DNA of 36,608 nt, from positions 1-36,608 of the forward strand of contig JAYMTF010000434.1 in the NCBI GenBank assembly GCA_036897485.1. Reading direction: 5' to 3'. Below, in pieces: positions 1 through 11,282 of the stretch (position 1 is its first letter; each line of letters opens with the position of its first letter). Position numbers and translations under genes: made by a program. Under the pieces are notes generated by a model that was not told the origin of the DNA, ran no database searches, and worked only from the letters and a program-made list of their open reading frames with translations. Origin of the DNA: Pelargonium nanum. Taxonomy: Eukaryota > Streptophyta > Magnoliopsida > Geraniales > Geraniaceae.

Positions 1-124
1 TACAACGCAGTGCTAAAAGATTCTGAGAGTAGAAAGTTAAACTGAGAAAGTAAATGGAAGCAGAACGTGCAATTTAAGATCACTAACAAATTCAACCCAA
101 GATGCAGAGCAGTGCTGGTTGTTC

Positions 125-130
125 TTTATT
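125..130 (-). terminator. Poly(A) signal of the PPR gene
   Basis: AATAAA on the minus strand, about 225 nt beyond the PPR stop codon. It is the only canonical signal seen in the 353 bases downstream of this gene, which otherwise hold no coding feature. Confidence 0.5.
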
Positions 131-353
131 CTTGAGAGTTCTAGCTCGCATTTTATCCGTTGAAAGCAGTTCAGGCTTGCAGACCTATAACACCTGCATG
201 AAGATTTTAAACATTAAATCTTCACAGGACTAAGAGAAAACAAAATATATGTCTAAACAGTTCAAAAAGATTGAAAACATCAAAGATGGATACTTGGCAT
301 CATTTGTACTCATCGGTGAGTGTATAGAGAAAGAACTACCTGAAGTTACCGGG

Positions 354-3136
354 TTATTGTTTTCTTGATGCGTGTTGTGCTTTTGCTGTTTCCTTTAGCA
401 CAACACTTACAATAGCTGCCTGCTCAAGACATTCAGCTTTATGTAGAGCATCTAATAGAACAATACAAGTCTTGTTATAAATGTTGAAACCTTTCAACCG
501 AGTTTCCTCGAAAACTGCATAAGCATCCATTGCCCTTCTCGCGCTACTTAACCCTTCAATGATAGCATTATAACAAGCAGAATCAGGCACACCCCTGGAT
601 GCTTTAAACCTCTCAAAAAGAGTGTTTGCCTCTGATATGTTCCCAGCCTTTGCGAGTCCCGTGATCATGGTGGTGTACGTCGCTGGATTGGGCTTAAGCC
701 CTAGCTTTTGCATTTCTTGCCAGATTACAAATGCTTTGGTGAATTTTCCAACCCTACAGAGACCTTTGATGAGAATGCTATAAGTAATGACGTTAGGGGT
801 ACATTTCATATCTTTCATGGATTCAAAGCAGATAACGGCTTCAGTGATCTCTTCGGCTTTCACTAGTGCATCAAGCATGCAATTCCATGTATACACACTC
901 GGACTCAGGCCACTCTGCATCAACTCTTCCATGATTAGATGCGCTTCATCGATTCTACCCACCTTCCCAAATCCATCAATAAGACTGCTGTAGATAACTA
1001 CATTCGGTTTTACGCCTTCTGATTTTGCTTCTTCAAAAAGCATGTACGCTTCATCAAGCCTGTTGATTTTAGCAAGCCCGTCAATGACAGAACCATATGT
1101 TACAACAGTGGGTTTGAGACCATGTGTCTTCATTTCCTCCAGCAACTGGTAACCTATATTCACCTTGCCTGACTTGCAGAACCCGTCAATAAAATTGTTA
1201 TATGCCCGAACATCCAAAACACAGCCTTGCTCCTTCATAGCCTTGAACAACTCAGGAGTCTCGTTTGCAAAACCTGCTTTTACAAGACCGTGAATTAAGA
1301 TGGAATAGCTCCGAATATCTGGAGTAAATCCTCGAGCTTTAATTTCCTCAAACAATGCCCTGCCTTTCTCAGTTTCACCAGCTTTGAAAACACAATCCAT
1401 GTAGATATTAAGAAGCATCAGATCTGGAGAGCATCCCATTTGGACCATTTCTTTGTATATCTTGTGACCATCTACCTTTCGACCCCAATTGAAGTAGTTC
1501 CTGATGAGAGATGTGTATACTACAACATTAGGATTCATATCCGAATCCAACATCTTTTCATAAAGTCTGTACGCATCATCCACTCTGCCACATTTGCCTA
1601 AGCCATCTATAAGAGAACAAAATGTGACCTCATCCGGAGTGCATGCTTTATGATCCATTCCTTCAAATATAGAGCAAGCTTCGTCGAGTTTTTGAGCTTT
1701 ACACAGTCGATCAACCATTATGTTCAGAGTAACAACATTGGGAAACAAACCAGCTTCTTTCATTGCATCCCTAACCTGAAAGGCGGCCTCAACCTTTCCC
1801 GCCCTGCAAAGCATATCTATCAGAATGTTATACGTCGGGAGAGTAGGCGCTGCATCTTTTTTCATTTCCTCAAAGATCCTTAATGCTTCCTCGACTTTCC
1901 CCTTCTTTCCTAGGCATGTAAGAATACAGTTGTATGCGATCACGCTCGGAATGCTCCCCTTTCCTTTTTGCCTCTCGAGTAAACTGTACGCTTCATCAAA
2001 CATCCCAGCAGAGCTATAACCCATTATCATAGTATTATAAGCATAAGCGCACGGGACTTTCCTGTTGAGATCCATATTTTCAAATAATTCGACAGCTTCG
2101 CTCAGTCTATTAGCTCTGCATAGAACCCCTATCATAGTAGTATACGTCACATCATCAGGCGTTAGGCCGACAGCTTTAATCTCATGAAAGAATTTCCAGG
2201 CCATATCACCCTTACCCGCCTTACCAAAGCAGTCTATACAGACATTATAAAGAACGAGGTCGGCACTAAAACCGCTGTTCCTCATTTCATCCAACAGGGA
2301 GATAACAGCCTCAACACGGCCCTCCCTGGCAAAAACACGGATGATAGTTGTAAATAAATGAACTGACACTTCATAACCTAGCTCCTGCATTTGATGAAAA
2401 AGAGTAAGCATGAGATTAGACTCATTGGCAGCAGAAAGAGCACCAATCAGAGTCGTATACGCTGAAAATGCAGGCCGCAATTTGAACTTCCTCATGGTTT
2501 GTATGAGATCAAAAGCTTCTCTTAACTTCTGTGACTTGACACAACTCGAAACCAACCCAACATAAGTGTCAATAGATGGGCTAAATCCCGCTTCACTCAT
2601 TTCTCCCAGAATCTGTTCTAGATAACCAAAATTATTATTCAAAACCATTAGCATGAGCAGAGAATCATATGCTCCCGGACTATGTGGTTGGCCAATTTTT
2701 CTCTCCACCCACCGGAAATAGTTTATTGCAAGAGTGGCATCCTTCAGCCTCTTTATGACACCAATAACAAATAGTGGTTGAGGTTTTTCATCAATCTTAG
2801 ATAGAGCATTCTCAATAGAAGGTCCCCAGGGACCACTCTCCAATATACGACACACATCACTAACTCCTAGTCTATTACCCACCCCTCTTCCTGGATTTTC
2901 TGGATTACCGCCATCCACAAATGGAACAACTTTGTCGCTTGGCTCAGAAGGCCCGTTAGACTGGAATGAAAGCTTCTTGGAAATAGAGTAAAAGTGGCAG
3001 CTCTTTGAATCTAAACGAAATAGTTTTCCTTCAGCATAAAATATTAGCAGCAAACAATTAGAATCTTAGGTATTATGGACATAAATCAAATAAGATCGGA
3101 AAATTTTCTAAAAAAAAGTAAAAATTAACCTAGCAT
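354..3136 (-). CDS. P-class pentatricopeptide repeat (PPR) protein, At3g06920-like
   Basis: The long open frame 354-3028 encodes about 22 tandem 35-residue PPR motifs of the P class, running from near residue 120 to the C-terminus (typical cores: TYNILIDMLCRAGKVEAAF, TYGSVIDGLAKINRLDEAY). No E, DYW or SMR domain follows. Sequence and length resemble Arabidopsis At3g06920 as I remember it. PPR proteins bind organellar RNA in a base-specific way; the target here is unknown. The first ATG inside the long frame is deep in the protein, and upstream the frame runs only to a TAA just past a TTG at 3053. I therefore infer a small upstream exon 3130-3150 with ATG at 3136-3134 (CTAG|GTTAAT donor), spliced over a 101-nt intron to an acceptor at 3029 (GCTGAAG|GA). 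This keeps frame, gives an N-terminus starting MLGKLFRLDSK, rich in basic residues like a mitochondrial presequence, and a protein of 893 aa. The repeat region is certain; the start exon is inference. Confidence 0.9.
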
Positions 3137-3193
3137 GGCATGCTTAGGACCTGCAATGGTGGGAAAAAACTCATTGAATAGTCTATCAACTTA

Positions 3194-3333
3194 GGTAGCG
3201 TTTGGATTAAAAAAATTGGTATGGGAATGGGAAGTCAAGCCATTCTCATTCCAAAGCCATTCTCATGAACAAGAAGTCAAGATCCAAACATTAATTCTCA
3301 TTCCGTAAAAAAAATTATAATTCAAACCCTACC
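3194..3333. mobile_element. PIF/Harbinger-like (Tourist-type) MITE, 140 bp
   Basis: The ends are imperfect inverted repeats: GGTAGCGTTTGGATT on the left and, read from the other strand, GGTAGGGTTTGAATT on the right (13 of 15 match). The element is flanked by the 3-bp direct repeat TTA at 3191-3193 and 3334-3336. A TTA duplication with termini starting GG and containing GTTTGGATT is typical of Tourist/PIF-Harbinger MITEs. The interior is made of GGAATGGGAATG-like motifs. It lies in the probable PPR leader intron. Confidence 0.75.
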
Positions 3334-3525
3334 TTAATGAATTAAAATAATGCACACATCCTACAACATCAACGGTGGTTCAAAAACTTCGATATCTCTT
3401 GTGACTTAGGAAGATTAAAAACAATTAAATGAATCTCTTTTTGAAATTATAGGAATCATGGGGCAGATATACACCACACACAGTAAATCATAACCTTACC
3501 CAAAATGCTTGTGTTGGAAAGTGTC

Positions 3526-3783
3526 AAAACTACACAATAGTTCTTGGAATGCTATAGAACTTGAAAACTCTATATATAAAGCAAATTCCAAATGGTACGA
3601 AACTCCCACTTCACTCAAATAAACGAAACTCAACTCGAGAGATGAACAACATTACAACAAAAGTACAAAACTACATAATAGTTTTTGGAGAGCTATAGAA
3701 CTTGTAAACTCTATATATAAGTGAATTCCAAATGGTAAGAAGATACCACTTCACTCAAATAAACAAAACTCTTCTCAAGAGAT
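3526..3783. repeat. Two-copy tandem duplication, about 118 bp each
   Basis: Copies at about 3526-3643 and 3667-3783 share long blocks, for example CTCTATATATAA, AATTCCAAATGGTA and CCACTTCACTCAAATAAAC, and both end in GAGAT. Divergence of roughly 15 percent by eye suggests an old duplication. It lies inside the probable leader intron. Confidence 0.8.
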
Positions 3784-4155
3784 CAAAAACCTTACCTTGA
3801 GCCCTTAACAACATCTTCGAATACTCACACGACAAGTACAAAACTGCTAATGCTAGAATGCACTTCAGGTATCTTCAAGATCACTGTAACAGTAATAGAC
3901 CAACCAACATAAGACACAATGATGATATATAACAGTTGATATGACACAAATTCAATAAAAATATACACAAAAAGCTAATTAACCAGTTCAGATTCTCTAA
4001 TCAACTCAAAACAAATAGAACAAGTAACTTTGTGCTATAAACATAATCAGATACAAATCAAAACAAGAAAGAAATTCAAAAAATACTAGAAACTAGAGCT
4101 GTGAAATGGATAGAAATAGAGAAATTTGAAGAAAAGCGAAGAGTTGCAGTCTGAC

Positions 4156-4683
4156 CTGCGAGAAAAGAGAACTGAGCTTGTTTGAAATGAAATGGAGTCG
4201 AATCGCGAGTTATGAAGCACCGGTTCGTTGTCGAATCGGGTAAGGATCCGTCGCCGGTGCGCGGCGGCGATGGTTGGATTCGAAACCTAGCAGAGGAAGA
4301 TGATGGTGTCGCTGTAGGTGGAGATGGTGATGGAGAAGAAGAAGTGGTTGGAGAGATAGATAGATAGGGCTTAGCTTGTTGAACGGCTGTGTAATAAAAT
4401 AATTGTTGAATATGGCTATGGCATTCCGGCGATATGCCAGTACGTGGTGGCTCCGCCAGTAGAGCGAAAAAGAGGAGGAGCTTAGGGTGAGATATGGCTA
4501 TGGCATTCCGGCGATGATCGATTGTTATCTGTCTTGCTCCGGGGGGACGAGCTCATGAACGTGACCGTGGCGGCGTTCTGTGATGGCCGAGCAACTGGAG
4601 CAATCCGCCGGCGGCGCTATGGTGGCTGAGCAAGGTGGAGGCAGTGGTTGTATGAAGAAGAAGATGATGATGATGGAGCAGCC
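4156..4683 (-). other. Probable 5' leader exon of the PPR gene
   Basis: On the minus strand this stretch is rich in CT and CCACC, typical of a plant 5' untranslated region, begins about 30 nt below a TATA box, and ends at a good splice donor (4156). It contains a short upstream open frame of 24 codons beginning MSSSPRSK near 4557 that closes before the donor, and a 24-bp direct repeat. It is a leader by position and composition; no transcript evidence is available. Confidence 0.45.
4410..4515. repeat. 24-bp perfect direct repeat in the PPR leader
   Basis: The same 24 bases, beginning ATATGGCTATGGCATTCC and ending GGCGAT, occur at 4410-4433 and 4492-4515, with start points 82 bp apart. The intervening segment is CT-rich on the minus strand. 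Confidence 0.95.
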
Positions 4684-4709
4684 AGAGAGAGGGAGGGAGA
4701 GATAGTATG

Positions 4710-4718
4710 TTATATATA
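4710..4718 (-). promoter_or_regulatory. TATA box for the PPR transcript
   Basis: TATATATAA on the minus strand in the context CTACTATATATAACAT, followed about 30 nt later by CT-rich DNA (CTCTCCCTCCCTCTCTCT), a common plant initiator and leader composition. The next coding gene downstream on this strand is the PPR gene. Confidence 0.55.
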
Positions 4719-4911
4719 GTAGGGTTAGTTTTGTAATTTTACAAATAAAATGAGTCACATGTTTATCACATGACGTGAGAAAGTGCTTTAATTTGTTTAG
4801 TTTTAACTTTAATAAGTTTTGAAAAAATAAAATTGTAGTCATGTGTTTTAAGACGTCTAAATTTGTAATTACCCGTAATTATTCTTATATTTAATATCTT
4901 ATTATATGATT

Positions 4912-5007
4912 TTACCAGTAACGAGAGTCCTTCAGTCTTAGCATCTTCGCCATGAACAACAACTTCTTCTTCGCAAGACCCATCCCGAGATCGATCCATT
5001 TGCTCAT
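4912..5007 (-). CDS. Possible 31-aa small ORF (or first exon of an unrecognised gene)
   Basis: Starting at an ATG with favourable plant context (GGAAATGAGC) is a 31-codon frame beginning MSKWIDLGMGLAKKK and ending KDSRYW, closed by TAA at 4912. It is Lys/Leu-rich and would form an amphipathic helix. A second ATG at 4999 opens a different frame (MDRSRDGSCEEEVVVHGEDA) that would run into a possible donor CTG|GTAAAA, so the segment could instead be a first exon; no convincing downstream acceptor or exon was found. A CT-rich leader and a TATTTAT motif lie upstream. I recognise no family, and the ORF may be chance. Confidence 0.2.
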   Translation of the reverse strand: MSKWIDLGMGLAKKKLLFMAKMLRLKDSRYW

Positions 5008-5559
5008 TTCCTCTATTTGTTTTGTATCTATTATGAGCTGAGAGTTAGAGAAAGAAAGATTGGTTTGATTCTATGGAGAAAATTGATTTGTAATGGAGAT
5101 GGAGAGTGGTAGTTTGAGGATAAATAAGAGGGTGGTCAAAGGAACCGGGTCACCATTATCAGCCCGGTCCGGACTATAACCCAGGACATGATCAGTCCGG
5201 ATTCGGTTTGGTGTTTGAGTCCCGGGTCGGTCCAAATGAACAGCCCTACTCAATACTCTCCTATAAGTCAAAAAATAAATGAAAGAGGCACTGGCTCATC
5301 TTGTCTCCAATGCCAATGTATTTGCAATAGAACAAAAACCATCTTGCAGACAAAGGTTAGTATGTCAAGAAGTTGTGCAAATTTCATTTCCACATACAAC
5401 ACAAGCAAAAACAATCTCTGAAACTTCATTTCAAGCATTCGCCGAAACGAACTCATGTAATGTAAACAAAATCTACTATGAACAGATGACACCGAGTAAC
5501 TCATGTAATGTAAACAAAACTCGATTTGTTCCTTGCAAACGTCTAGACCTGCTTCCTGG
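5008..5559. other. Intergenic interval between small ORF and DUF3727 gene
   Basis: No convincing gene is seen. The stretch 5145-5245 is unusually GC-rich with CCGG and CCCGGG motifs, resembling decayed repeat DNA. The part next to 5560 is the 3' end of the DUF3727 transcript; a 17-bp motif beginning AACTCATGTAATG occurs twice, at about 5452 and 5499. Confidence 0.5.
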
Positions 5560-8500
5560 TTAATCATCTCTTCCCGCCATTGCTTCGAGAAGAGCAGCCT
5601 CTTCTTCTTGCTGAGAAACAAAAGTAAACAAATCGACCAAGTCAGATTGCTCGATCACATCTATAGTCACGAGTCGGTGCATAGAGAGAGAAATGGAGAA
5701 TCACATACCGCAAAGGCATTGAATTCAGTCTCCTCGTTTATGGCGCTTGTGATAGCAGGGTCCTCCAGGAGCTCCTGTTTTCAAGAATTGAACCAGGGAA
5801 TAAATAACAACTGTAGGTTCATAACCCAACCTAGGGTTCCTCTCAAATCATTAAACCATATCCACTGTATGTAGCATTGGGGTAAAAACCGTTCAAGTCA
5901 TTATGATCAGAAAGTCCTAATCCGAACAAGAATGGGAATCTCATTCCCATTCCCGATCTTTAAGTTATAAAACACTTGCTACCTAAGATATTTTGGGCGC
6001 AACATCTTAATGGTTAAATTAGATCATTTTAAGACTTTAAGTACACGCAGATATCGACTCAAGCTAAATTCCCAAGTAAGAATGTTCCCGTGAAGTCTTG
6101 AACGCGTGGAAATTCGAAGTAATCAAAGTATCTGAAGCAGAGATGCGTTCAACAAAGCAATGTTTTCGCACTCATCGAGGTCAACTTAGTTTCTAAGTTC
6201 AATAGAGGCAGAGAAAACTCGGATCCAAATATTTGTTGATTGGGAATGATACACGGAACGGGAATAAACCCGCTCTCCAAATAAAATTCTCTTCCCTAGC
6301 CCGTGTATAGGTCATATATAGTGTTTGCAAAGACAAAAATGATATATTGACAAAAAAAGAAAAAAGGAGTGCATATTGCTTACATCATCAGCAAGTTGAT
6401 AAATCCCATTGCTACCCTGGACAAGCAAAATAAAACAAATACAACATTAGAAGTTCCAAGCCAACTCATAGATTAGCAAGTCCTAGTTTTCGAAACAACT
6501 AAATAGCTTTTTTTAGGACTTAGCAATCATAGAAAGCGCGCAAGAAGAGGATTTTAGATTTTCAATTGGGTTCATGAGCATTTACACCTAGTTTGAGCCA
6601 AGATGGGATCAAAGATGTTACCTTAACAGCAATAAAAAGAAGCGGATCTTCTGGAGTGTAAATCATGTAACTCGAACCATCCTGCAACAACAGAAGAACT
6701 CTAAGGATTAAACTGTCTGGAATCGTAAATCAAAATCATTCAACTCATGAAGAAAAACCAACACACATGAATGACGATGATTTGGAACTATTATAAGTTT
6801 CACGATTTTATAATCATCAGGGACAAATTGCAAATAAGTACTCTATTCTTAGCTCCATTTTGCAGATAGCTTCCAATACTTTTTTCATGGCAACTAACTC
6901 ACTGTCCTGTACTTTCAAATTTTCCTTTCAACAATGCGAAACTGATGGTGATACCATGATAGTGAGGGCAAAAAAGTATAGGGAGCTATTTGCAAATGGG
7001 TTGAGTATATGATACATATCTAGCAATTTGACCTAATAATTATTACCACGATATAAGGCAACAGCGGAAGCTGATTTTTTCAAATTTCATCGAGTGACTG
7101 AAGGTAGATTTCAATGACATTTCAAAAATGAAAGAACAAAGTGTCCAATAGAATATAGATCTAATCGAGTCTTTACCTGAAAGCTTTATGAACATGTGGC
7201 CATGTGCACACCAATTTAATGCAATTTCGCTATAGCTATTGTAAGATTCTAGTCTCTCCAAAATTCAAGATGAAACCATATAAAGAGTAGATGCTACCGA
7301 ATTAGTGGAATTACCACATGGAAGGTTGTAACTTCTATGCCTTTTGCATCTTCACCATCATCTACAAAATTGTAACATCGTTATAAAATGGTATTTCATG
7401 CTCAATTTTCGGGGGCCACTCAATGTTCATAATAAACCACATCATGCAATAAGAAGATGATATCGGTTTTGTTATGGGGCATGTTAAGAGTATTAATGTT
7501 ATTAGGATCTCAACTATCGCCTTAAGCTTTTAGTTGAATGTCGTAGATACAAACAACACAATAATGGTTTCATTAAAAGATAAATCTATCAACGATTTGT
7601 TATGGCTCGTAAAGCACTAAAGAAATAACAATAAAAATAAATAACGATGAGACCAATACCTGAGTCAATATTAAATATGTCATCTTCACAATAGCAAAAT
7701 CCTCCCCGTGATGTATAACAAAATCTGAAAGAAAGAAATAAATAAATAACAAAGCAAATGAATACCAGAAGAGGAACTAAGAGAGTGTTTTAAGAAATTC
7801 TACAGTTTAGAATATCCACACCATGGTAACCATACCCGCTATTTACAAAATGCACATGTATCTTGGCAAGAGCATATGCAGCATCGGGGCGAACAGCTTC
7901 GACTTCTTCATCACTGATCTAACATAAGCATGTAAATTACGTGTAATAAGGACAGTGAAGGTACCACAAAAAATCAGATTGAAAATATTTATTTCTCATA
8001 ATAAACAGCCGAGCTGATAGAAAGATCCTTGGTGCTTACAAAATTCACTCAAAAACAAAACAATGATGATGTCTACATATATACTAACATAGAAAATATT
8101 AAAATCAAGAGAACTCTCATAGTTGCGAATGACAATATAAAAGGCTAAGAGATACATTTGAAAGTGAAAACTCTACCTAACCCACATATATCCAAGAAGA
8201 TATTAGAGATGGTAGAATGAACAGAAAAAGTAAACAAACTTAAACAAATCTGTAATTGCCAGTATCAAACTGATTCTAGAAATTTCCAGTGTGAAGGCTC
8301 AAAAGTTCAATACTTACAACTGACCATCCTTCAAAATTACTACTCTTTAATATAGAAATGGGCCTGCATCCAAAACGATTACATCAATGTATTAATACAT
8401 AAAACAAAAAGCCTCTATTATTATATTGATATCCAGGAAGAGGAGGAAAATTTTGAAATAAGCTTTCCAATATCTAAAACGAGTACATTACTTACATGTC

Positions 8501-10351
8501 AGCCGGGCAAGCAAGTATGCATTCATCACCTTGTGAACTTCTGAACGCTCTCCTTATAACACACTCTAATGGCTTTTTACTGTCAGGATCAACCTGTCAA
8601 TAAATTTCTTTAGAATTTTCAAAATTACGGGATGCAAAGACAAGGAAAAGAACATCACCAACACGGTTCATGAGATATAAAATAATTAAGAATATCACTA
8701 GAACTGACATGATAACTTGTAAAATTCAATAATTAAGTGTTCATTGAAGCCACCTCATATCCCAGCAACACAACAAGGTGTCACTCTCTCCATCCCACAA
8801 AGAACTATCCTATTTAGCTTATGGAACCCATTTAATGATAATTTGATTAGAGATAAGAAACTCAAATTGTTATAGCTAACTAATACAAAGAACGCTATCC
8901 GGAAACCAAGCAAATGGTCCTCAGTTCCTTATCAAAAAGAAAAGTGAACACTTACATTGCCATATGCATTGTTAGTACTGAATCCAACTTTCCATCCTCC
9001 TAAGTGGTAACAACAAGATGCTTGAGACAATTAACACTAGAATTGAGCCTAGAGAACAACTACCAATCAGCTAAATTGAAATAAAACGAAACAGAAATTC
9101 ACTAAATCACTCACAATGGTAACAAGTTCCTTCTTTGAGACAACTACCACTACAATTAAGCCTAAATAACAACTAGCAATCAGCTAAATTGACATGACAT
9201 GAAATCAAACAAAAATGCCCTAAAATCTAAATTATTCACAATAGTAGCAAGTTGCTGTTTAAAAAAATTGACACAAGAATTGAGCCTAGAGAACAACTAG
9301 CAATCATCTAAATTGACATAAAACCAAACAAAAATGCACTAAATTACTCACAGTGATAACAAGTTGATTTTTTAAACAACGATCACAAATGCAATAAAAC
9401 CAGCAAATTACTCACAAAAGGTAACAAGTTGCTTCATTGAGACGGTTAAGAATACAATTGAGCCCAGAGAACAACTAGAAATCCGCTGACATAAAACCAA
9501 ACAAAAATTCGGCAAATTACTCACAATGGTAACAACAAGATGCTTCTTTGAGACAATTAACGCTAAAATTGAGCCTACAGAAAACTACCAATCTGCCAAA
9601 TTGACATAAAACCAAACAAAAACTCAGCATATTACTCGCAATGTTAACAACAAGATGTTTTTCTAGATAATTAACACTAGAACTGAGCCTAGAGAACAGC
9701 CACCAATCAGCTAAATTGACACAAAAATCAAACAAACATGCACTTAATTACTCACTATGGTAATAAGCTAATTTAACACAAAACCAAACAAAAACACGGT
9801 AAAGTACTCACAATGCTAACAAGTTGCTTCTTTGATACAATTAACACTAGAATTGAGCTTAAAGAACAACCATCAATCAGCTAATTTAACATAAAACCAA
9901 ACAAGAAAGCCCTAATACTCACAAGAGTAACTAGTCGCTCCGACGAGGTCATGTGTACTCTACCCTCAGCATCCACCTCGAATCCAGCAGGAGGATTCAG
10001 CAGCGTCGTCGGTTGGTGGCCGGAGCCACCCTTGTTCAACTCCGACGGCTCATCAACCCTATAATCAGCTTCACCGCCACGACGCAAAGTCGACGCCTTT
10101 GACTTGGACTTGGACTCAAACTTGTCACCACCGCCGCCGGTCTGTTTCCTCTTCTTGTTGTTGGAAGGAGAGGAGCGTCTACTGGAGGGTCCGGTCTGGG
10201 GCTTGGCGGCGCGACAGAGGGTGAGTCCGGCGGTTGGGGCCGATTTAGGGAACGAGACTGAGAGTGAGAGCCTGTGGTGCGGAGAGAAGGGAAGGTTTCT
10301 GAGAGGGAAAATGGAGGAGAGATTTGAAATTGTAGAGCTTGTGGAAGCCAT
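5560..10351 (-). CDS. Chloroplast-targeted DUF3727-family protein, 10 exons, 325 aa
   Basis: Exons (minus): 10351-9923, 8593-8496, 8363-8318, 7918-7836, 7724-7660, 7361-7315, 6681-6622, 6416-6384, 5774-5709, 5610-5560; sum 978 nt. All introns are GT-AG and phases agree. The start ATG at 10351 has an ideal plant context (AAAATGGCTTCC). Residues 1-60 are Ser/Thr-rich and acid-poor, a typical plastid transit peptide; 60-115 is a basic low-complexity linker. Residues 144 onward match what I know of the DUF3727 family shared by plants and cyanobacteria: ECVIRRAF, DAAYALAKIHVHFV, GFCYTSRGGFCY, DGSSYMIYTPEDPLLFIAVK, ELLEDPA and an acidic C-terminus. The biochemical role is not known to me; plastid location is inferred. 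Intron 1 (9922-8594) carries a remarkable repeat array described separately. Confidence 0.9.
5905..5983. mobile_element. Degraded copy of the Harbinger-like MITE family
   Basis: Inside the intron between exons 8 and 9 of the DUF3727 gene there is GGGAATCTCATTCCCATTCCC and, at 5978-5983, the terminal motif GCTACC followed by TAA. These match the interior and end of the elements at 3194 and 12546. The left end is not recognisable. A further remnant with GGGAATGATA and GGGAATAAAC lies near 6240-6285. Confidence 0.45.
9008..9927. repeat. Tandem array of about nine degenerate 55-125 bp units containing copies of a splice donor
   Basis: Units start at the motif TAACAAGTTG/TAACAACAAG near 9008, 9121, 9245, 9357, 9422, 9530, 9645, 9761 and 9817, and the array ends at 9927. 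Each full unit contains GAATTGAGCCTAGAGAACAA, CAATCAGCTAAATTGACAT, AAACCAAACAAAAA and TTACTCACAATGGT. On the coding strand the last motif reads GTTACCATTGTGAGTAAT, closely matching the authentic exon 1/intron 1 junction GTTACTCTT|GTGAGTATT at 9923. The array fills the exon-proximal two thirds of intron 1, with the last unit abutting exon 1. Units 4 and 8 are shortened. Confidence 0.85.
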
Positions 10352-11282
10352 TTTAGGCGAAATGGAGTGTATTGTTGCGGCGGCGCGTGGAGATTGTGGC
10401 GGTTGCGCGTGAGGGTTTATCTGTGGTTTTGGAGAAATGGAAGTTGAGCAGTGGCGGGCTCTATAGTGAGCGTTTGTTTATGGATTATGTTTCAAAATAG
10501 TGTCTATAGTTTCACTGTTCTGTCAATTTAACCCTTAAGTTTGTTCTTATTTCAAATTAGTCCCTCAATGTCTATTTTGTTTTGAAATTGTCCGTTTTAA
10601 CATCTATTTTGTTCCAAAACGATCACCATGACGATGACATAGAGTTGGCAATTCAAGTCAGGACTTTGCGGGTCCAAGTTAGAAAGGCCTAACGAACAAG
10701 AGATGTCATTTTGTCCACGTTACAAGTCGTGGGTCGAATTGCATGAATATATGACGGAATGACCCAAAACTCGTGGACTATCACGTGCCCGCCCAGATAA
10801 CATTGAGTATGAGTTAGCAAAAAGTGGCTCAATAAATATTCGGACCTCTTCTGCTTGGTTCATTTAGACCCGAGCCCAAGATGGCTCGTGGGCTATGTGA
10901 GTGAGTGCGAGTTTGTTTTCTCAAAACTCTGTATGATATCAAAACAAAAACCCTCACAAGAAACAACAAAAAGAAAATCAAAACTTAGTGTCACAAGACT
11001 ACAACCTTATCGTTGCGGCGTTGTGCCACTTCCAAAATTCCATAAATCATCTTTGAAAGTAGTAACCAATTATACAAAATAGCTTGTAACCTCTCTTTCA
11101 CCAAATGAAAACTTATTACAATACCTCATAAATTGGTAGCAATTGGCTTAAGCCTCTGAAGATGCACTATTGACAGTACCTCAACTACAACAACATTGAA
11201 ATAGAGAGCAGCATTTGCTGCTAATACATGTTGGTGAGATGTTTTTGTGATCTTGAATCTATCTATAAAGGAAATGATCATT
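10352..11282. other. Intergenic: promoter side of DUF3727 gene, 3' end of BGAL10-like gene
   Basis: No gene is supported. Between 10490 and 10630 there are AAATTAGTCCCT and TCTATTTTGTT motifs of the kind common in plant repeats. From 10640 to 10830 is GC-richer DNA with GGCAATTCAAGTCAGGAC, possibly related to the element near 32306. No clear TATA box precedes 10351. AATAAG near 11114 (minus) may serve as poly(A) signal for the BGAL10-like gene. Confidence 0.5.

Larger units (their letters stand above)
3151..4155 (-). other. Probable 5' leader intron of the PPR gene
   Basis: A CT-rich leader segment ends at 4156 with a strong donor (CTCGCAG|GTCAGA) and an acceptor with a good pyrimidine tract occurs at 3151 (CCACCATTGCAG|GTCC). 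Joining them puts the leader next to the small inferred start exon 3130-3150. The interval is AT-rich, lacks long open frames and contains a MITE and a tandem duplication, as expected for an intron. Inference from splice signals only. Confidence 0.45.

Noticed and set aside
3051..3053. Start of the PPR protein at the 5' end of its long open frame
   Set aside because: The codon is TTG, not ATG, and follows shortly after an in-frame TAA; an upstream spliced exon is more likely.
5188..5874. Plus-strand ORFs overlapping the end of the DUF3727 gene
   Set aside because: They are antisense shadows of exons 9-10 and flanking DNA; the minus-strand exons match a known family and splice correctly.
6835..7015. 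Possible inverted-repeat element with TTGCAAATA motifs at both sides
   Set aside because: Only short, interrupted matches; not enough to define ends or a target duplication.
9008..9927. CRISPR-like regularly spaced repeat
   Set aside because: The units are degenerate and contiguous without unique spacers, lie in a plant intron, and include splice-donor sequence.
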